Under the pieces are notes generated by a model. It saw only the letters and a list, made by a program, of their open reading frames with translations. It searched no databases and had not been told where the DNA came from. A stretch of DNA of 64,000 nucleotides, taken from NCBI RefSeq assembly GCF_000215705.1, contig NC_015677.1:3360001-3424000 (forward strand). Direction: 5' to 3'. Below are positions 17,433 through 26,235 of the stretch, one piece after another. This DNA is from Ramlibacter tataouinensis TTB310 (GTDB lineage: Bacteria; Pseudomonadota; Gammaproteobacteria; Burkholderiales; Burkholderiaceae_C). Position 1 is the first letter of the stretch. Each line of letters opens with the position of its first letter. The translations under genes and the position numbers were made by a program.

Positions 17433-18647
17433 TTACGCGTGTGCGGCGCGCAGCCGCATGGAGAACTGCTGCAGCTGGGCGATGCCGCTTTCCTCGGCCC
17501 GGCGGCACCAGGCCTGCAGCTCGGCGGCCAGCTGCTCGCGCGAGCGGGAGGTGTTCATCCACATCTGGCGCAGTTCCTCGCGCATGGTGGCCATGGTGTC
17601 CAGCACCGGGTGGGCGGCGCGTGCCTGCGCCAGGTGCGGGCGGGCGGCGGCCGGCACCCGGTCGTCGTCGCGGTGCAGCCAGCGCTTGGCGGCCTTGAGC
17701 ACCGACAGGTCGTGGCCCTTTTCCTTGAGCAGGACGATCTCCGCCTTGCAGGCCCCGCGCATCTCGCGGCCGTAGCGGGCCATCACCTCGTAGCGGTTGG
17801 CGATCACCGCCTCCAGCGTCTTCTCGTCGGCCACCGGCTTGATGGCGCCCAGGCGCAGCTTGGGCGGCACCTTCTTGACCTTGGCCAGGCCGATCCTGCT
17901 CATCAGGCTGATGTAGACCCAGCCGATGTCGAACTCGTACTTCTTGACCGAGAACTTGGCCGACGTGGGATAGGTGTGGTGGTTGTTGTGCAACTCCTCG
18001 CCGCCGATGATGATCCCCCACGGCGAGATGTTGGTGCTGGCGTCCGGCGCCTCGAAGTTGCGGTAGCCCCAGTAGTGGCCGATGCCGTTGATCACGCCGG
18101 CGGCCGACACCGGGATCCAGAGCATCTGCACCGCCCACACCGCCAGGCCCAGGGCGCCGAACAGCGCCAGGTCCAGGATCAGCATCAGGCCCACGCCCTG
18201 CCAGGTGAAGCGCGAATACAGGTTGCGCTCCAGCCAGTCGTCGGGCGTGCCGTGGCCGAACTTGACCATGGTCTCCTTGTTCTTGGCTTCGGCCTTGTAC
18301 AGCTCGGCACCCTGCCAGAACACGGTGTCGATGCCGCGCGTCTGCGGGCTGTGGGGGTCTTCCTCCGTCTCGCACTTGGCGTGGTGCTTGCGGTGGATGG
18401 CGACCCATTCCTTGGTCACCATGCCGGTGCCTATCCACAGCCAGAAGCGGAAGAAGTGCGAGGGGATGGCGTGCAGGTCCATGGCCCGGTGGGCCTGGGT
18501 GCGGTGCAGGAAGATGGTCACGCTGGCGATGGTGATGTGGGTGGTCACCAGCGTGTACAGCACGATCTGCCACCAGGACAGATCCCACAGGCCGTGGCCC
18601 AACCACTCGATCGCAGCGTTCAGCACGGCCCAGTCAGGAAGCAGCAT
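17433..18647 (-). CDS. Acyl-CoA (delta-9 type) fatty acid desaturase
   Basis: Membrane di-iron desaturase of 404 residues. Three His boxes are present: HRTQAH (48-53), HRKHH (85-89) and HNNHH (220-224), separated by two pairs of membrane helices as in the stearoyl-CoA desaturase/DesC class. The C-terminal 120 residues are a charged helical extension not needed for catalysis. I chose ATG 18647, which has the purine-rich GGAAAGAGAA upstream; a TTG at 18668 would place the ribosome site inside the gene. It makes unsaturated fatty acids for membrane fluidity. The start is about 100 bases from the preceding methyltransferase stop, so an own promoter is possible (TTGACA is present in this gap). Confidence 0.9.
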   Translation of the reverse strand: MLLPDWAVLNAAIEWLGHGLWDLSWWQIVLYTLVTTHITIASVTIFLHRTQAHRAMDLHAIPSHFFRFWLWIGTGMVTKEWVAIHRKHHAKCETEEDPHSPQTRGIDTVFWQGAELYKAEAKNKETMVKFGHGTPDDWLERNLYSRFTWQGVGLMLILDLALFGALGLAVWAVQMLWIPVSAAGVINGIGHYWGYRNFEAPDASTNISPWGIIIGGEELHNNHHTYPTSAKFSVKKYEFDIGWVYISLMSRIGLAKVKKVPPKLRLGAIKPVADEKTLEAVIANRYEVMARYGREMRGACKAEIVLLKEKGHDLSVLKAAKRWLHRDDDRVPAAARPHLAQARAAHPVLDTMATMREELRQMWMNTSRSREQLAAELQAWCRRAEESGIAQLQQFSMRLRAAHA

Positions 18648-18752
18648 CAAAATGGATTCTCTTTCCAAAGAAGGGTATGACTGATTTTACGGGTGGGGGT
18701 TCTGACCAGGGGCGTTAAATGTCAAGGTCAGCCGCCACTTTGCAACGGATGA

Positions 18753-20018
18753 CTACTTTCTGGTCCAGATCGCCGCGAAAAAGCCGTCCGTGCCATGGCG
18801 GTGGGGCCACAGTCTGAGGAATTCCCCGGCTTTGCCGCTGCAGAGGCTGTCGGCCTGCGGCACCTTCAGCCCCGCCAGCACCTGCGCTGCGGCCAGGGGC
18901 GAGAAGCCGGCATCCTCGGCCGTGAAGGCCTGGGCGATGGCCTCGTTCTCGTCCGGCAGCAGGCTGCAGGTGGCATAGACCAGCCGCCCGCCCGGCTTGA
19001 GCAGGCGCGCCGCGCTGCGCAGGATGGCGGCCTGTTTCACGGTCATCTCCTGCACCGCCTGGGGCGACTGGCGCCATTTCAGGTCGGGGTTGCGGCGCAG
19101 CGTGCCCAGGCCGGAGCACGGCGCATCCACGATGACCCGGTCGATCTTGCCGGCCAGCCGCTTGATGCGCTCGTCGCGCTCGTGCGCGATGGCCGCCGGG
19201 TGCACGTTGGACAGCCCGCTGCGGGCCAGCCGCGGCTTGAGCGCGTCCAGCCGGTGCGCCGAGGTGTCGAAGGCGTACAGGCGGCCGGTGCTGCGCATGG
19301 CCGCGCCCAGCGCCAGGGTCTTGCCGCCGGCGCCGGCGCAGAAGTCCACCACCATCTCGCCGCGCCTGGCCTCCAGCAGCAGCGCCAGCAGCTGGGAACC
19401 CTCGTCCTGCACCTCGATCGCGCCGCGGCTGAAGGCATCCAGCCGGGTCAGCGCCGGCTTGTCGGCCAGGCGCAGGCCCCAGGGCGAATACGGCGTGGGC
19501 TCGGCCGCGATGCCGGCCTGCCGCAGCTCCTGGCGCACCTCGTCGCGCTTGGCGCTGAGCGTGTTCACGCGCAGGTCCAGCGGCGCCGGCCGGTGGAGCG
19601 CGTCCACCAGCGCCCAGAACTCGTCGCCCAGCTGCTGCTTGAGCGGCTGCACCAGCCACTCGGGCAGGTTGTGGCGGTGCCGCTCCAGCAGGTCTTCGGT
19701 GCGTACCGCATCGCATTGGTCGAGCCAGCGCTTCTCCGGGTCCGACAGCGCGCTCTTGAGGAAGTCGCGCGGGCCGGCAAAGCCCAGGATGGCCAGGCGG
19801 CGCTCCTTGGGGCCGCTGCCCGAGGGCGCGAGATGGTCGAACAGCAGCTTCCTGCGCAGCACCGCGTAGGCCGTCTCGGCCAGGGTGGCGCGCTCGCGCG
19901 GCCCGAGCGAACGGTGGTCGCGGAAGTAGCGCGAGACCACGGCGTCGGCGGGGTGGTCGAATTTCAGGACCAGCCGGACCAGGTCGGCGCAGGCGTCCAG
20001 CAGGGCTTTGGGGTGCAT
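18753..20018 (-). CDS. RsmB/NOP-family rRNA cytosine-C5 methyltransferase
   Basis: SAM-dependent RNA m5C methyltransferase of 421 residues. The N-terminal NusB-like helical region is followed by the Rossmann core with VDFCAGAGGKTLALGA (SAM motif I), the releasing-cysteine motif APCSGLGTLRRNPD and the catalytic ATCSLLPDENEA. The N-terminus MHPKALLDACADLVRLVLKFDHPADAVVSRYFRDH is typical of a beta-proteobacterial branch distinct from true RsmB, so the exact rRNA site is open. Start at ATG 20018, 12 bases after the purN stop on the same strand, suggesting cotranscription. Confidence 0.92.
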   Translation of the reverse strand: MHPKALLDACADLVRLVLKFDHPADAVVSRYFRDHRSLGPRERATLAETAYAVLRRKLLFDHLAPSGSGPKERRLAILGFAGPRDFLKSALSDPEKRWLDQCDAVRTEDLLERHRHNLPEWLVQPLKQQLGDEFWALVDALHRPAPLDLRVNTLSAKRDEVRQELRQAGIAAEPTPYSPWGLRLADKPALTRLDAFSRGAIEVQDEGSQLLALLLEARRGEMVVDFCAGAGGKTLALGAAMRSTGRLYAFDTSAHRLDALKPRLARSGLSNVHPAAIAHERDERIKRLAGKIDRVIVDAPCSGLGTLRRNPDLKWRQSPQAVQEMTVKQAAILRSAARLLKPGGRLVYATCSLLPDENEAIAQAFTAEDAGFSPLAAAQVLAGLKVPQADSLCSGKAGEFLRLWPHRHGTDGFFAAIWTRK

Positions 20019-20029
20019 GAAGAAGATAC

Positions 20030-20620
20030 CTACAGGCGGGGCAGCAGGCGGGCGATGGCCCGCGGGTAGAGCAGGTGCTCCTGGGTGAGCACCCGGGCCG
20101 CCAGCGTCTCGGCCGTGTCGCCGGGCAGGACCGGCACCACCGCCTGGTCCAGGATGGGCCCATGGTCCAGCTCCGCCGTGACCTGGTGCACCGTGGTCCC
20201 GGCGAAGCGGCAGCCGGCCTCCAGCGCGCGCCGGTGCGTGTGCAGGCCCGGGAAGGCCGGCAGCAGCGAGGGATGGATGTTGAGCAGCCGGCCCGCGTAG
20301 CGCGCCACGAAGCCCGGCGTCAGGATGCGCATGAACCCGGCCAGCACCACCAGGGCCGGCCGGTGCGCATCGATCACCCGGGCCAGCTCGGCGTCGAACA
20401 GCTCCCGGGATTCGAAGCGCTGGTGGTCCACCACCGCGGCCGCGATGCCCTGCTCGCGCGCGAAGGCCAGGCCCTTCGCATCGGCCTTGTTGCTGACCAC
20501 GGCCGCGACCCGCGCGCCGAACCGCTGCCGCCAGTCCTCCTGCTGGGCCGCGCGCACGATGGCTGCCATGTTGGAGCCGGTGCCCGAGATGAGGATGACG
20601 ATGTTCTTGTCGCTGGCCAT
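20030..20620 (-). CDS. purN: Phosphoribosylglycinamide formyltransferase 1
   Basis: Third step of de novo purine synthesis: transfers formyl from 10-formyl-THF to GAR. It has 196 residues, normal for the family. N-terminal phosphate loop SGTGSNM (12-18), folate-site MRILTPGFV, catalytic Asn/His in LLNIHPSLLPAFPG and catalytic Asp in TVHQVTAELDHGPI. Start ATG 20620. Upstream of the methyltransferase gene and divergent from the acyl-CoA dehydrogenase pair. Confidence 0.97.
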   Translation of the reverse strand: MASDKNIVILISGTGSNMAAIVRAAQQEDWRQRFGARVAAVVSNKADAKGLAFAREQGIAAAVVDHQRFESRELFDAELARVIDAHRPALVVLAGFMRILTPGFVARYAGRLLNIHPSLLPAFPGLHTHRRALEAGCRFAGTTVHQVTAELDHGPILDQAVVPVLPGDTAETLAARVLTQEHLLYPRAIARLLPRL

Positions 20621-20714
20621 GCTGGGCCGGGATTATCCCCGTCATGTCACAACCTGGACACGCGGAAAAGAACGCCCGTGCGGATAATCCGCCGACGCAT
20701 TGGAGACACGCCCC

Positions 20715-21896
20715 ATGGATTTGGCATTCACACCCGAAGAGCAGAAGTTCCGCGAGGACATCCGCGCCTGGGTGCGCGAGAACCTTCCCAAGGACATCGC
20801 GCACAAGGTCCACAACAGCCTGCACCTGACGCGCGACGACATGCAGCGCTGGGCCAAGATCCTGGGCAAGAAGGGCTGGCTGGGCTACGGCTGGCCCAAG
20901 CAGTTCGGCGGCCCCGGCTGGAACGCGGTGCAGAAGCACCTGTTCGAGGAGGAGACCGCCCTGGCCGGCGCGCCGCGCATCGTGCCCTTCGGGCCGGTGA
21001 TGGTGGCGCCGGTGATCATGGCCTTCGGCAACGCCGAGCAGCACAAGCGCTTCCTGCCCGGCATCGCCTCCGGCGAGGTGTGGTGGAGCCAGGGCTATTC
21101 GGAGCCGGGCGCCGGCTCCGACCTGGCCTCCCTCAAGACCCGGGCCGAACGCAGGGGCGACAAGTACATCGTCAACGGCCAGAAGACCTGGACCACGCTG
21201 GGTCAGTACGGCGAGTGGATCTTCTGCCTGGTGCGCACCTCCACCGAGGGCAAGCCGCAGACCGGCATCTCCTTCCTGCTGATCGACATGAAGTCGCCCG
21301 GCATCCAGGTGCGGCCCATCGTCATGCTGGACGGCGGCCACGAGGTGAACGAGGTGTTCTTCGATAACGTCGAGGTGCCGGCCGAGAACCTGGTCGGCGA
21401 GGAGAACAAGGGCTGGACCTACGCCAAGCACCTGCTGTCGCACGAGCGCACCAACATCGCCGACGTCAACCGCGCCAAGCGCGAACTCGAGCGGCTCAAG
21501 CGCATCGCCAAGGCCGAGGGCGTGTGGGAGGACATTCGCTTTCGCGACGAGATCGCCAAGCTGGAAGTGAACGTGGTGGCGCTGGAGATGCTGGTGCTGC
21601 GCGTCCTGTCGGCCGAGAAGTCGGGCAAGAACTCGCTGGACATCGCCGGCCTGCTGAAGATCCGCGGCAGCGAGATCCAGCAGCGCTATTCCGAGCTGAT
21701 GATGCTGGCCGGCGGCGCCTTCAGCGTGCCGTTCATCCTGGAGGCCATGGAAGCCGGCTGGCAGGGCGACTTCCCGGGCGGCGCCGTGGGCCTGGCCCCG
21801 CTGGCCGCCACCTATTTCAACCTGCGCAAGACGACGATCTACGGCGGCTCCAACGAGGTGCAGCGCAACATCGTCGCCCAAACGGTCCTGGGCTGA
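20715..21896 (+). CDS. Acyl-CoA dehydrogenase (large subunit type)
   Basis: FAD-dependent acyl-CoA dehydrogenase, 393 residues. FAD/substrate motif YSEPGAGSDLASLKTRA, then TWTTLGQYGEWIFCLVRT, and the C-terminal ACAD signature IYGGSNEVQRNIVAQTVLG. Start ATG 20715; a TTG at 20700 is less likely. A second, shorter dehydrogenase follows after 12 bases. Such pairs (about 390 plus 370 residues) often form heteromers that oxidise unusual acyl-CoAs such as sterol side chains or cyclic acids; the substrate here is unknown. Electrons would pass to ETF, which is not encoded nearby. Confidence 0.93.
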   Translation: MDLAFTPEEQKFREDIRAWVRENLPKDIAHKVHNSLHLTRDDMQRWAKILGKKGWLGYGWPKQFGGPGWNAVQKHLFEEETALAGAPRIVPFGPVMVAPVIMAFGNAEQHKRFLPGIASGEVWWSQGYSEPGAGSDLASLKTRAERRGDKYIVNGQKTWTTLGQYGEWIFCLVRTSTEGKPQTGISFLLIDMKSPGIQVRPIVMLDGGHEVNEVFFDNVEVPAENLVGEENKGWTYAKHLLSHERTNIADVNRAKRELERLKRIAKAEGVWEDIRFRDEIAKLEVNVVALEMLVLRVLSAEKSGKNSLDIAGLLKIRGSEIQQRYSELMMLAGGAFSVPFILEAMEAGWQGDFPGGAVGLAPLAATYFNLRKTTIYGGSNEVQRNIVAQTVLG

Positions 21897-21908
21897 AGGA
21901 GCAAGAAC

Positions 21909-23024
21909 ATGGATTTCGATTTTTCCGACGACCAGGAACAGCTGCGCGACGCGGTGCGCAAGTGGGTGGACCGCAGCTACGACTTTGACCGCCGCCGCGC
22001 GGCCGTGAAGGCAGGCGGCTTCGACCGCGCCACCTACGGCGAGCTGGCCGAACTCGGCCTGGCCGGCCTGTACATCCCCGAGGAGCACGGCGGCATGGGC
22101 ATGGGCCCGGTCGAAGGCATGGTGGTGATGGAGGAACTGGGCCGCGGCATCGTGCTGGAACCGCTGGGCCAGGCCCTGGTGGCCGGCGGCGTGCTCAGCG
22201 GCTACGCGCCCGACGCCGTCAAGTCGGCCTGGCTGCCCAAGATCGCCGCGGGCGAGGCCCTGGTGGTGCTGGCCCATCAGGAGCGCAAGGCGCGCTGGCG
22301 CCTGGACGTGTGCGCGGCCCAGGCGGCGCAACAGGGTGGCGGCTGGGCCGTCAGCGGCACCAAGAGCATCGTGCCGGCCGGCGACCACGCCGATGCCTTC
22401 CTCGTGCCGGCCACGGCGGGCGGCAGGATCGCCCTGTTCCTGGTCGAGCGCGCCGCGTCGGGCGTGAAGGCCCAGGGCTACAACACCATGGACGGCGGCC
22501 GGGCGGCCGAGGTGGCCTTCAGCAATGCACCCGCCACCCTGGTCACCCAGGACGGCCTCACGGCGCTGGAGCACGCGGTGGACGTCGGCATCGCCGCCGC
22601 CTGCGCCGAGGGCGTCGGCGTGATCGACAAGACCATGGCGCTCACCGCCGAGTACATGAACACGCGCAAGCAGTTCGGCGTGCCCATCGCCAGCTTCCAG
22701 GCGCTGCGCCATCGCATGGCCGACATGAAGATGCAGCAGGAGCTGGCCCGCTCCATGAGCTACTACGCCTCGCTCAAGCTCAATGCGCCGGCCGACGAGC
22801 GCCGCCGCGCGCTGGCCCGCGCCAAGTACCAGCTGGGCGTGGCCATGCGATTCGTCGGCCAGAACTCGGTGCAGCTGCACGGCGGCATCGGGGTGACCGA
22901 CGAGTACATCGGCAGCCATTACTTCAAGAAGCTCACACAGCTGGAGCTGACCTACGGCGACACGTTGCACCACCTGGGCGAGGTGTCGGCGCGCATGCAG
23001 GACACGGCCGGGGTATTCGCCTGA
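21909..23024 (+). CDS. Acyl-CoA dehydrogenase (small partner)
   Basis: Second dehydrogenase of the pair, 371 residues. The N-terminal ACAD domain (MDFDFSDDQEQLRDAVRKWV) and a C-terminal four-helix domain with LHGGIGVTDEYIGSHYFKKL are clear. The middle FAD-binding region is weaker than in its neighbour: the SEPGAG-type motif is replaced by AHQERKARW, typical of the smaller subunits in alpha2-beta2 acyl-CoA dehydrogenases. The tail carries the catalytic-region helix GDTLHHLGE. Same operon as its partner; the next gene begins one base after its TGA. Confidence 0.92.
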   Translation: MDFDFSDDQEQLRDAVRKWVDRSYDFDRRRAAVKAGGFDRATYGELAELGLAGLYIPEEHGGMGMGPVEGMVVMEELGRGIVLEPLGQALVAGGVLSGYAPDAVKSAWLPKIAAGEALVVLAHQERKARWRLDVCAAQAAQQGGGWAVSGTKSIVPAGDHADAFLVPATAGGRIALFLVERAASGVKAQGYNTMDGGRAAEVAFSNAPATLVTQDGLTALEHAVDVGIAAACAEGVGVIDKTMALTAEYMNTRKQFGVPIASFQALRHRMADMKMQQELARSMSYYASLKLNAPADERRRALARAKYQLGVAMRFVGQNSVQLHGGIGVTDEYIGSHYFKKLTQLELTYGDTLHHLGEVSARMQDTAGVFA

Positions 23025-23025
23025 C

Positions 23026-24399
23026 ATGATCGCCCGCCGCCTGTTCCTGGGACTGCTTCCCGCGCTGCTTGCGGCGGGTTGCGCCACCTCCCCCTCCCCC
23101 GCCGAGGCGCCGCCGGTCGTCTTCGTCCATGGCAACGGCGACAGCGCCGCGCTGTGGCAGACCACGCTCTGGCGCTTCGAGTCCAATGGCTGGCCGCGCC
23201 AGCGCCTGCATGCCATCGACCTGCCCTACCCGCTGGCGCGCGACGACGACGCCAGGCCGCAGCCGGGCCGCAGCGGGACCGCCGACCACATGGCCTTCCT
23301 GAAGGCCGAGGTGGACAAGGTGCTGGCCGCCACCGGCGCCAGGCAGGTGGTGCTGGTGGGCAATTCGCGCGGCGGCAACGCCATCCGCAACTACGTCCAG
23401 AACGGCGGCGGCGAGCGGACCGTGAGCCACGCCATCCTGGGCGGCACGCCCAACCATGGCGTGCACGCGATCAAGGGCTACAACGAAGGCAGCGAATTCT
23501 CCGGCGTGGGCCCCTTCCTCACCGGCCTGAACGCGCCCAAGAACGCGGCCGGCGACGAGGTCGCCGGCCCGGTGAAGTGGATGACCCTGCGCTCCGACAG
23601 CAATGACAAGTTCGCACAGCCCGAGGGCCAGTGGGTGGGCCTGCGCGGCAAGCCCACCAACGTCAGCTACGCCGGCCCCGAGCTCAAGGGCGCGACCAAT
23701 GTGGTGATCCCGCGCATCGACCACCGCGAGACCTCCTACTCGCCGCAGGCTTTCGAGGCCACGTACCGCTTCATCACCGGCCAGGCACCGGCGCGCGGCG
23801 GCATCGCCACCGAATCGCCGGCGCGCCTTGCAGGCAAGGTGACGGGCCTGGGCCTGTCCTCCACCGACCCGAAGTCCGGCAACTTCAGCAACAACCTGCC
23901 CTTGCCTGGCGCCAGGCTGGAGGTCTATGCCGTGGACGCCGACACCGGCGAGCGCCGCGGTCCCGCGGCCTACACCACCACCGTCGGCGCGGACGGACGC
24001 TGGGGCCCGTTCGCGGCGCAGACCGGCCAGCCCTACGAGTTCGTGGTCAGCGCGCCCGGCTACGCCACCACCCACCTCTACCGCAGCGGCTTCCCGCGCG
24101 GCAGTGACCTGGTCCACCTGCGCCCCGAGCGCATCGCCGAGGCCGACAAGGACGCCGCGGCCCTGGTGAGCATGACGCGCCCGCGCGGCTACTTCGATCC
24201 GGCGCGCGACAAGATGAGCTTCGACGGCACCAGCCCGCCGCCCGGCGCGCTGCCGGGGGCCGGCGTCGCCAGCTCCAGGATCAAGCCGGCCAGCGCCACG
24301 GCGCGGCCGGTGGTGGCCGAGTTCAACGGCGAGCGCGTGGTCGGCCGCGTCTGGCCGGCGGCCGAGAACCGGGTGACGGTGCTGGAGCTGACGTACTGA
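23026..24399 (+). CDS. Exported alpha/beta-hydrolase lipoprotein (lipase/esterase-like)
   Basis: A 457-residue predicted lipoprotein. N-terminus IARRLFLGLLPALLAAGC has both a twin-Arg look and a lipobox (Cys19). The hydrolase domain shows the oxyanion HGNGD and a nucleophile elbow GNSRG (Ser114), with a later HR region (DHRETSYS) as the likely catalytic His. Residues about 275-460 form beta-rich modules resembling a carbohydrate- or polyester-binding, transthyretin-like fold. It starts one base after the acyl-CoA dehydrogenase stop, so it is in the same operon: a surface esterase releasing acids that the two dehydrogenases could then degrade is a reasonable but unproven reading. Confidence 0.8.
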   Translation: MIARRLFLGLLPALLAAGCATSPSPAEAPPVVFVHGNGDSAALWQTTLWRFESNGWPRQRLHAIDLPYPLARDDDARPQPGRSGTADHMAFLKAEVDKVLAATGARQVVLVGNSRGGNAIRNYVQNGGGERTVSHAILGGTPNHGVHAIKGYNEGSEFSGVGPFLTGLNAPKNAAGDEVAGPVKWMTLRSDSNDKFAQPEGQWVGLRGKPTNVSYAGPELKGATNVVIPRIDHRETSYSPQAFEATYRFITGQAPARGGIATESPARLAGKVTGLGLSSTDPKSGNFSNNLPLPGARLEVYAVDADTGERRGPAAYTTTVGADGRWGPFAAQTGQPYEFVVSAPGYATTHLYRSGFPRGSDLVHLRPERIAEADKDAAALVSMTRPRGYFDPARDKMSFDGTSPPPGALPGAGVASSRIKPASATARPVVAEFNGERVVGRVWPAAENRVTVLELTY

Positions 24400-24417
24400 G
24401 CGCGACGGCGCCCGGAG

Positions 24418-24439
24418 CGTCACGCGTGAAGGCGTGACG
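24418..24439. terminator. Inverted repeat between convergent hydrolase and HNH genes
   Basis: cgtcacgc (24418-24425) and gcgtgacg (24432-24439) form a perfect 8-bp stem with a 6-base loop, overlapping the stop of the HNH gene. No T-run follows, so terminator function is only a suggestion based on the convergent setting. Confidence 0.4.
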
Positions 24440-24977
24440 ACTTGGGCAGGTGCGCCATCAGGAACTCCATCTGGTCCGCCAGGATGCGGCGGTTGCGCAG
24501 GATGAAGTCCTCCCACAGGCTGGGCACGTAGGGGGCATACAGCAGGGGCATGCGCGCCTGCTCGGGCGTGCGGCTGCTCTTGCGGTGGTTGCAGGCGCGG
24601 CAGGCCGTCACCACGTTCATCCAGTGGTCCTTGCCGTTCTGGGCGAAGGGGATGATGTGCTCGCGCGTCAGGTCGCACTCGTCGAAATGCCCGCCGCAGT
24701 AGGCGCAGACGTTGCGGTCGCGCGCGAACAGCTTGCCGTTGGTCAGACCGGGCTTGAGGTCGAACGGGTTGATGTTGGGCACGCCCTTGGTGCCGATGAT
24801 GCTGTTGACCGCGATGACGGACTGCCCGCCCGTGACGGCGTTGTGCCCGCCGCGGAACACCGCGACCCGCGCGCCGACCTCCCAGCGCACCTCGTCGGCC
24901 GCGTAGTGCAGCACGGCCTGCTCCAGGGAGATCCAGGACTGGGGCAGTCCCTGGGCCGACAGCTTCAGGACTTTCAA
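24420..24977 (-). CDS. HNH endonuclease family protein
   Basis: A 185-residue HNH protein. The metal-finger core reads CAYCGG ... LTREHIIPFAQNGKDHWMNVVTACRACNHRKSSRTPEQA: two Cys pairs hold zinc, and the His-Asn-His positions are intact. The start is TTG at 24977, chosen because a strong AAGGAGG lies 7 bases upstream and no ATG is available. Such single HNH genes are common in Burkholderiales, next to housekeeping genes and without a methylase; the biological target is unknown. It is divergent from ribF with 130 bases between. Confidence 0.85.
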   Translation of the reverse strand: MKVLKLSAQGLPQSWISLEQAVLHYAADEVRWEVGARVAVFRGGHNAVTGGQSVIAVNSIIGTKGVPNINPFDLKPGLTNGKLFARDRNVCAYCGGHFDECDLTREHIIPFAQNGKDHWMNVVTACRACNHRKSSRTPEQARMPLLYAPYVPSLWEDFILRNRRILADQMEFLMAHLPKSSRLHA

Positions 24978-25107
24978 GAAAAAGCCTCCTTCAACGCAAC
25001 AGCAAGCACAATATAACCCTGTTTCCCACGGCACACCCGGCCCGCAGCGCTTTTGCAACAAGCCTGGGCTGCTATCAAAAAGATATCGACCTGAGGCCCC
25101 ACGCGCG

Positions 25108-26106
25108 ATGCAGATCTTCCGCGGCTTCCACCATCCCGGCATCGCACCGGCCTGCGCGCTCACCATCGGCAACTTCGACGGCGTGCACCGCGGCCACCAG
25201 GCCATGCTGGCCCTGCTGAACAGCGAGGCGCGGCATCGCGGCGTGCCCAGCTGCGTCCTGACCTTCGAGCCGCACCCGCGGGACTATTTCGCCCGGGTCC
25301 AGCGCAGGCCGGAACTCGCGCCCGCCCGCATCGCCACCCTGCGCGACAAGCTCACCGAGCTGGCCGCCTGCGGCGTCGACCAGTGCGTGGTCCTGCCGTT
25401 CGACTCGCGTCTGTCCAGCCAGGTTCCCGAGGCCTTCATCGACCAAGTCCTGGTACGAGGCCTGGGCGCCCGGTACGTGCTGGTGGGCGACGACTTCCGC
25501 TTCGGCGCGCGCCGCGCGGGCGACTACGCCATGCTGGACGCCGCCGGCCAGCACCGGGGCTTCGACGTGGCCCGCATGAACAGCTATGAAGTCCACGGCC
25601 TGCGCGTGTCCAGCTCGGCGGTGCGCGAGGCGCTGGCGCGCGGCGACATGGAGGCCACGGCGGCCCTGCTGGGCCGTCCCTACAGCATCAGCGGCCACGT
25701 GGTGCACGGCCGCAAGCTCGGCCGGGAACTGGGCTTCAAGACCCTGAACTTGCGCTTTTCCCACTGGAAGCCCGCGGCCAGCGGCATCTTCGTGGTGGAG
25801 GTGCACGGCCTGGGCGACCCGCCCCTGCCCGGCGTGGCCAACCTGGGCATCCGGCCCTCGCTCGATCCGAACGACGTCAACGGCGGGCGCGTGCTGCTGG
25901 AGACGCACTGCCTGCAATGGCCCGCCCACCTGGGTGCCGAGGGGGCCTACGGTAAAATCATCCGTGTGGACCTGTTGCACAAACTGCACGACGAGCTGAA
26001 ATACCCGTCGCTCGACGCGCTCACGGCCGGCATCGCGCGCGACTGCGACGACGCCCGGGCGTTCTTCGCGTCCACCCGCCGCCAGACCACGCGCGACCGA
26101 ATTTAG
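25108..26106 (+). CDS. ribF: Bifunctional riboflavin kinase/FAD synthetase
   Basis: Makes FMN from riboflavin and then FAD; 332 residues. N-terminal adenylyltransferase domain with TIGNFDGVHRGHQ (about 17-29) and FRFGARRAGD; the linker SSSAVREALARGD; then the C-terminal kinase domain GHVVHGRKLGRELGFKTLNLRF. The usual PTAN metal motif appears as KTLN: Thr and Asn are kept, while the Pro is Lys. ATG 25108 gives a complete first strand. It precedes ileS-lspA, the conserved proteobacterial order ribF-ileS-lspA, with a repeat element inserted between. Confidence 0.96.
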   Translation: MQIFRGFHHPGIAPACALTIGNFDGVHRGHQAMLALLNSEARHRGVPSCVLTFEPHPRDYFARVQRRPELAPARIATLRDKLTELAACGVDQCVVLPFDSRLSSQVPEAFIDQVLVRGLGARYVLVGDDFRFGARRAGDYAMLDAAGQHRGFDVARMNSYEVHGLRVSSSAVREALARGDMEATAALLGRPYSISGHVVHGRKLGRELGFKTLNLRFSHWKPAASGIFVVEVHGLGDPPLPGVANLGIRPSLDPNDVNGGRVLLETHCLQWPAHLGAEGAYGKIIRVDLLHKLHDELKYPSLDALTAGIARDCDDARAFFASTRRQTTRDRI

Positions 26107-26129
26107 CTGCCGGGAACCGTCCGTTCGCC

Positions 26130-26219
26130 GCCTTCGACAGGCTCAGGGCGAACGGCCTCCCGACCAGCGCCGCACCCGATCCCTGCTTGCGCACCGTTCG
26201 GGCTGAGCTTGTCGAAGCC
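26130..26219. repeat. Inverted pair of dispersed TTCGACAGGCTCAG-type repeats
   Basis: Left arm 26130-26155 (core ttcgacaggctcag ... gaacgg) and right arm 26194-26219 (ccgttc ... ctgagcttgtcgaa) are imperfect inverted copies, about 22 of 26 matching. This word (TTCGACAAGCTCAG/CTGAGCTTGTCGAA next to CCGTTCG) is a widely dispersed intergenic repeat of GC-rich proteobacteria. It sits between ribF and ileS and could form a long hairpin in the transcript. Confidence 0.8.
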
Positions 26220-26235
26220 CCGAGAAAGCTTTGCC

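Noticed and set aside
18648..18668. TTG start for the desaturase at 18668
   Set aside because: The purine-rich ribosome site GGAAAGAGAA would lie inside the gene; ATG 18647 fits it better.
18753..23216. A minus-strand open frame of 1487 codons running across purN and the acyl-CoA dehydrogenases
   Set aside because: Only its last part (18753-20018) is the methyltransferase. The rest is antisense to well-supported dehydrogenase genes and has His/Ala/Gly-rich shadow composition.
26130..26219. The inverted repeat between ribF and ileS as a simple terminator
   Set aside because: Arms are a known dispersed repeat word, imperfect, 38 bases apart and without a T-run; listed as a repeat instead.
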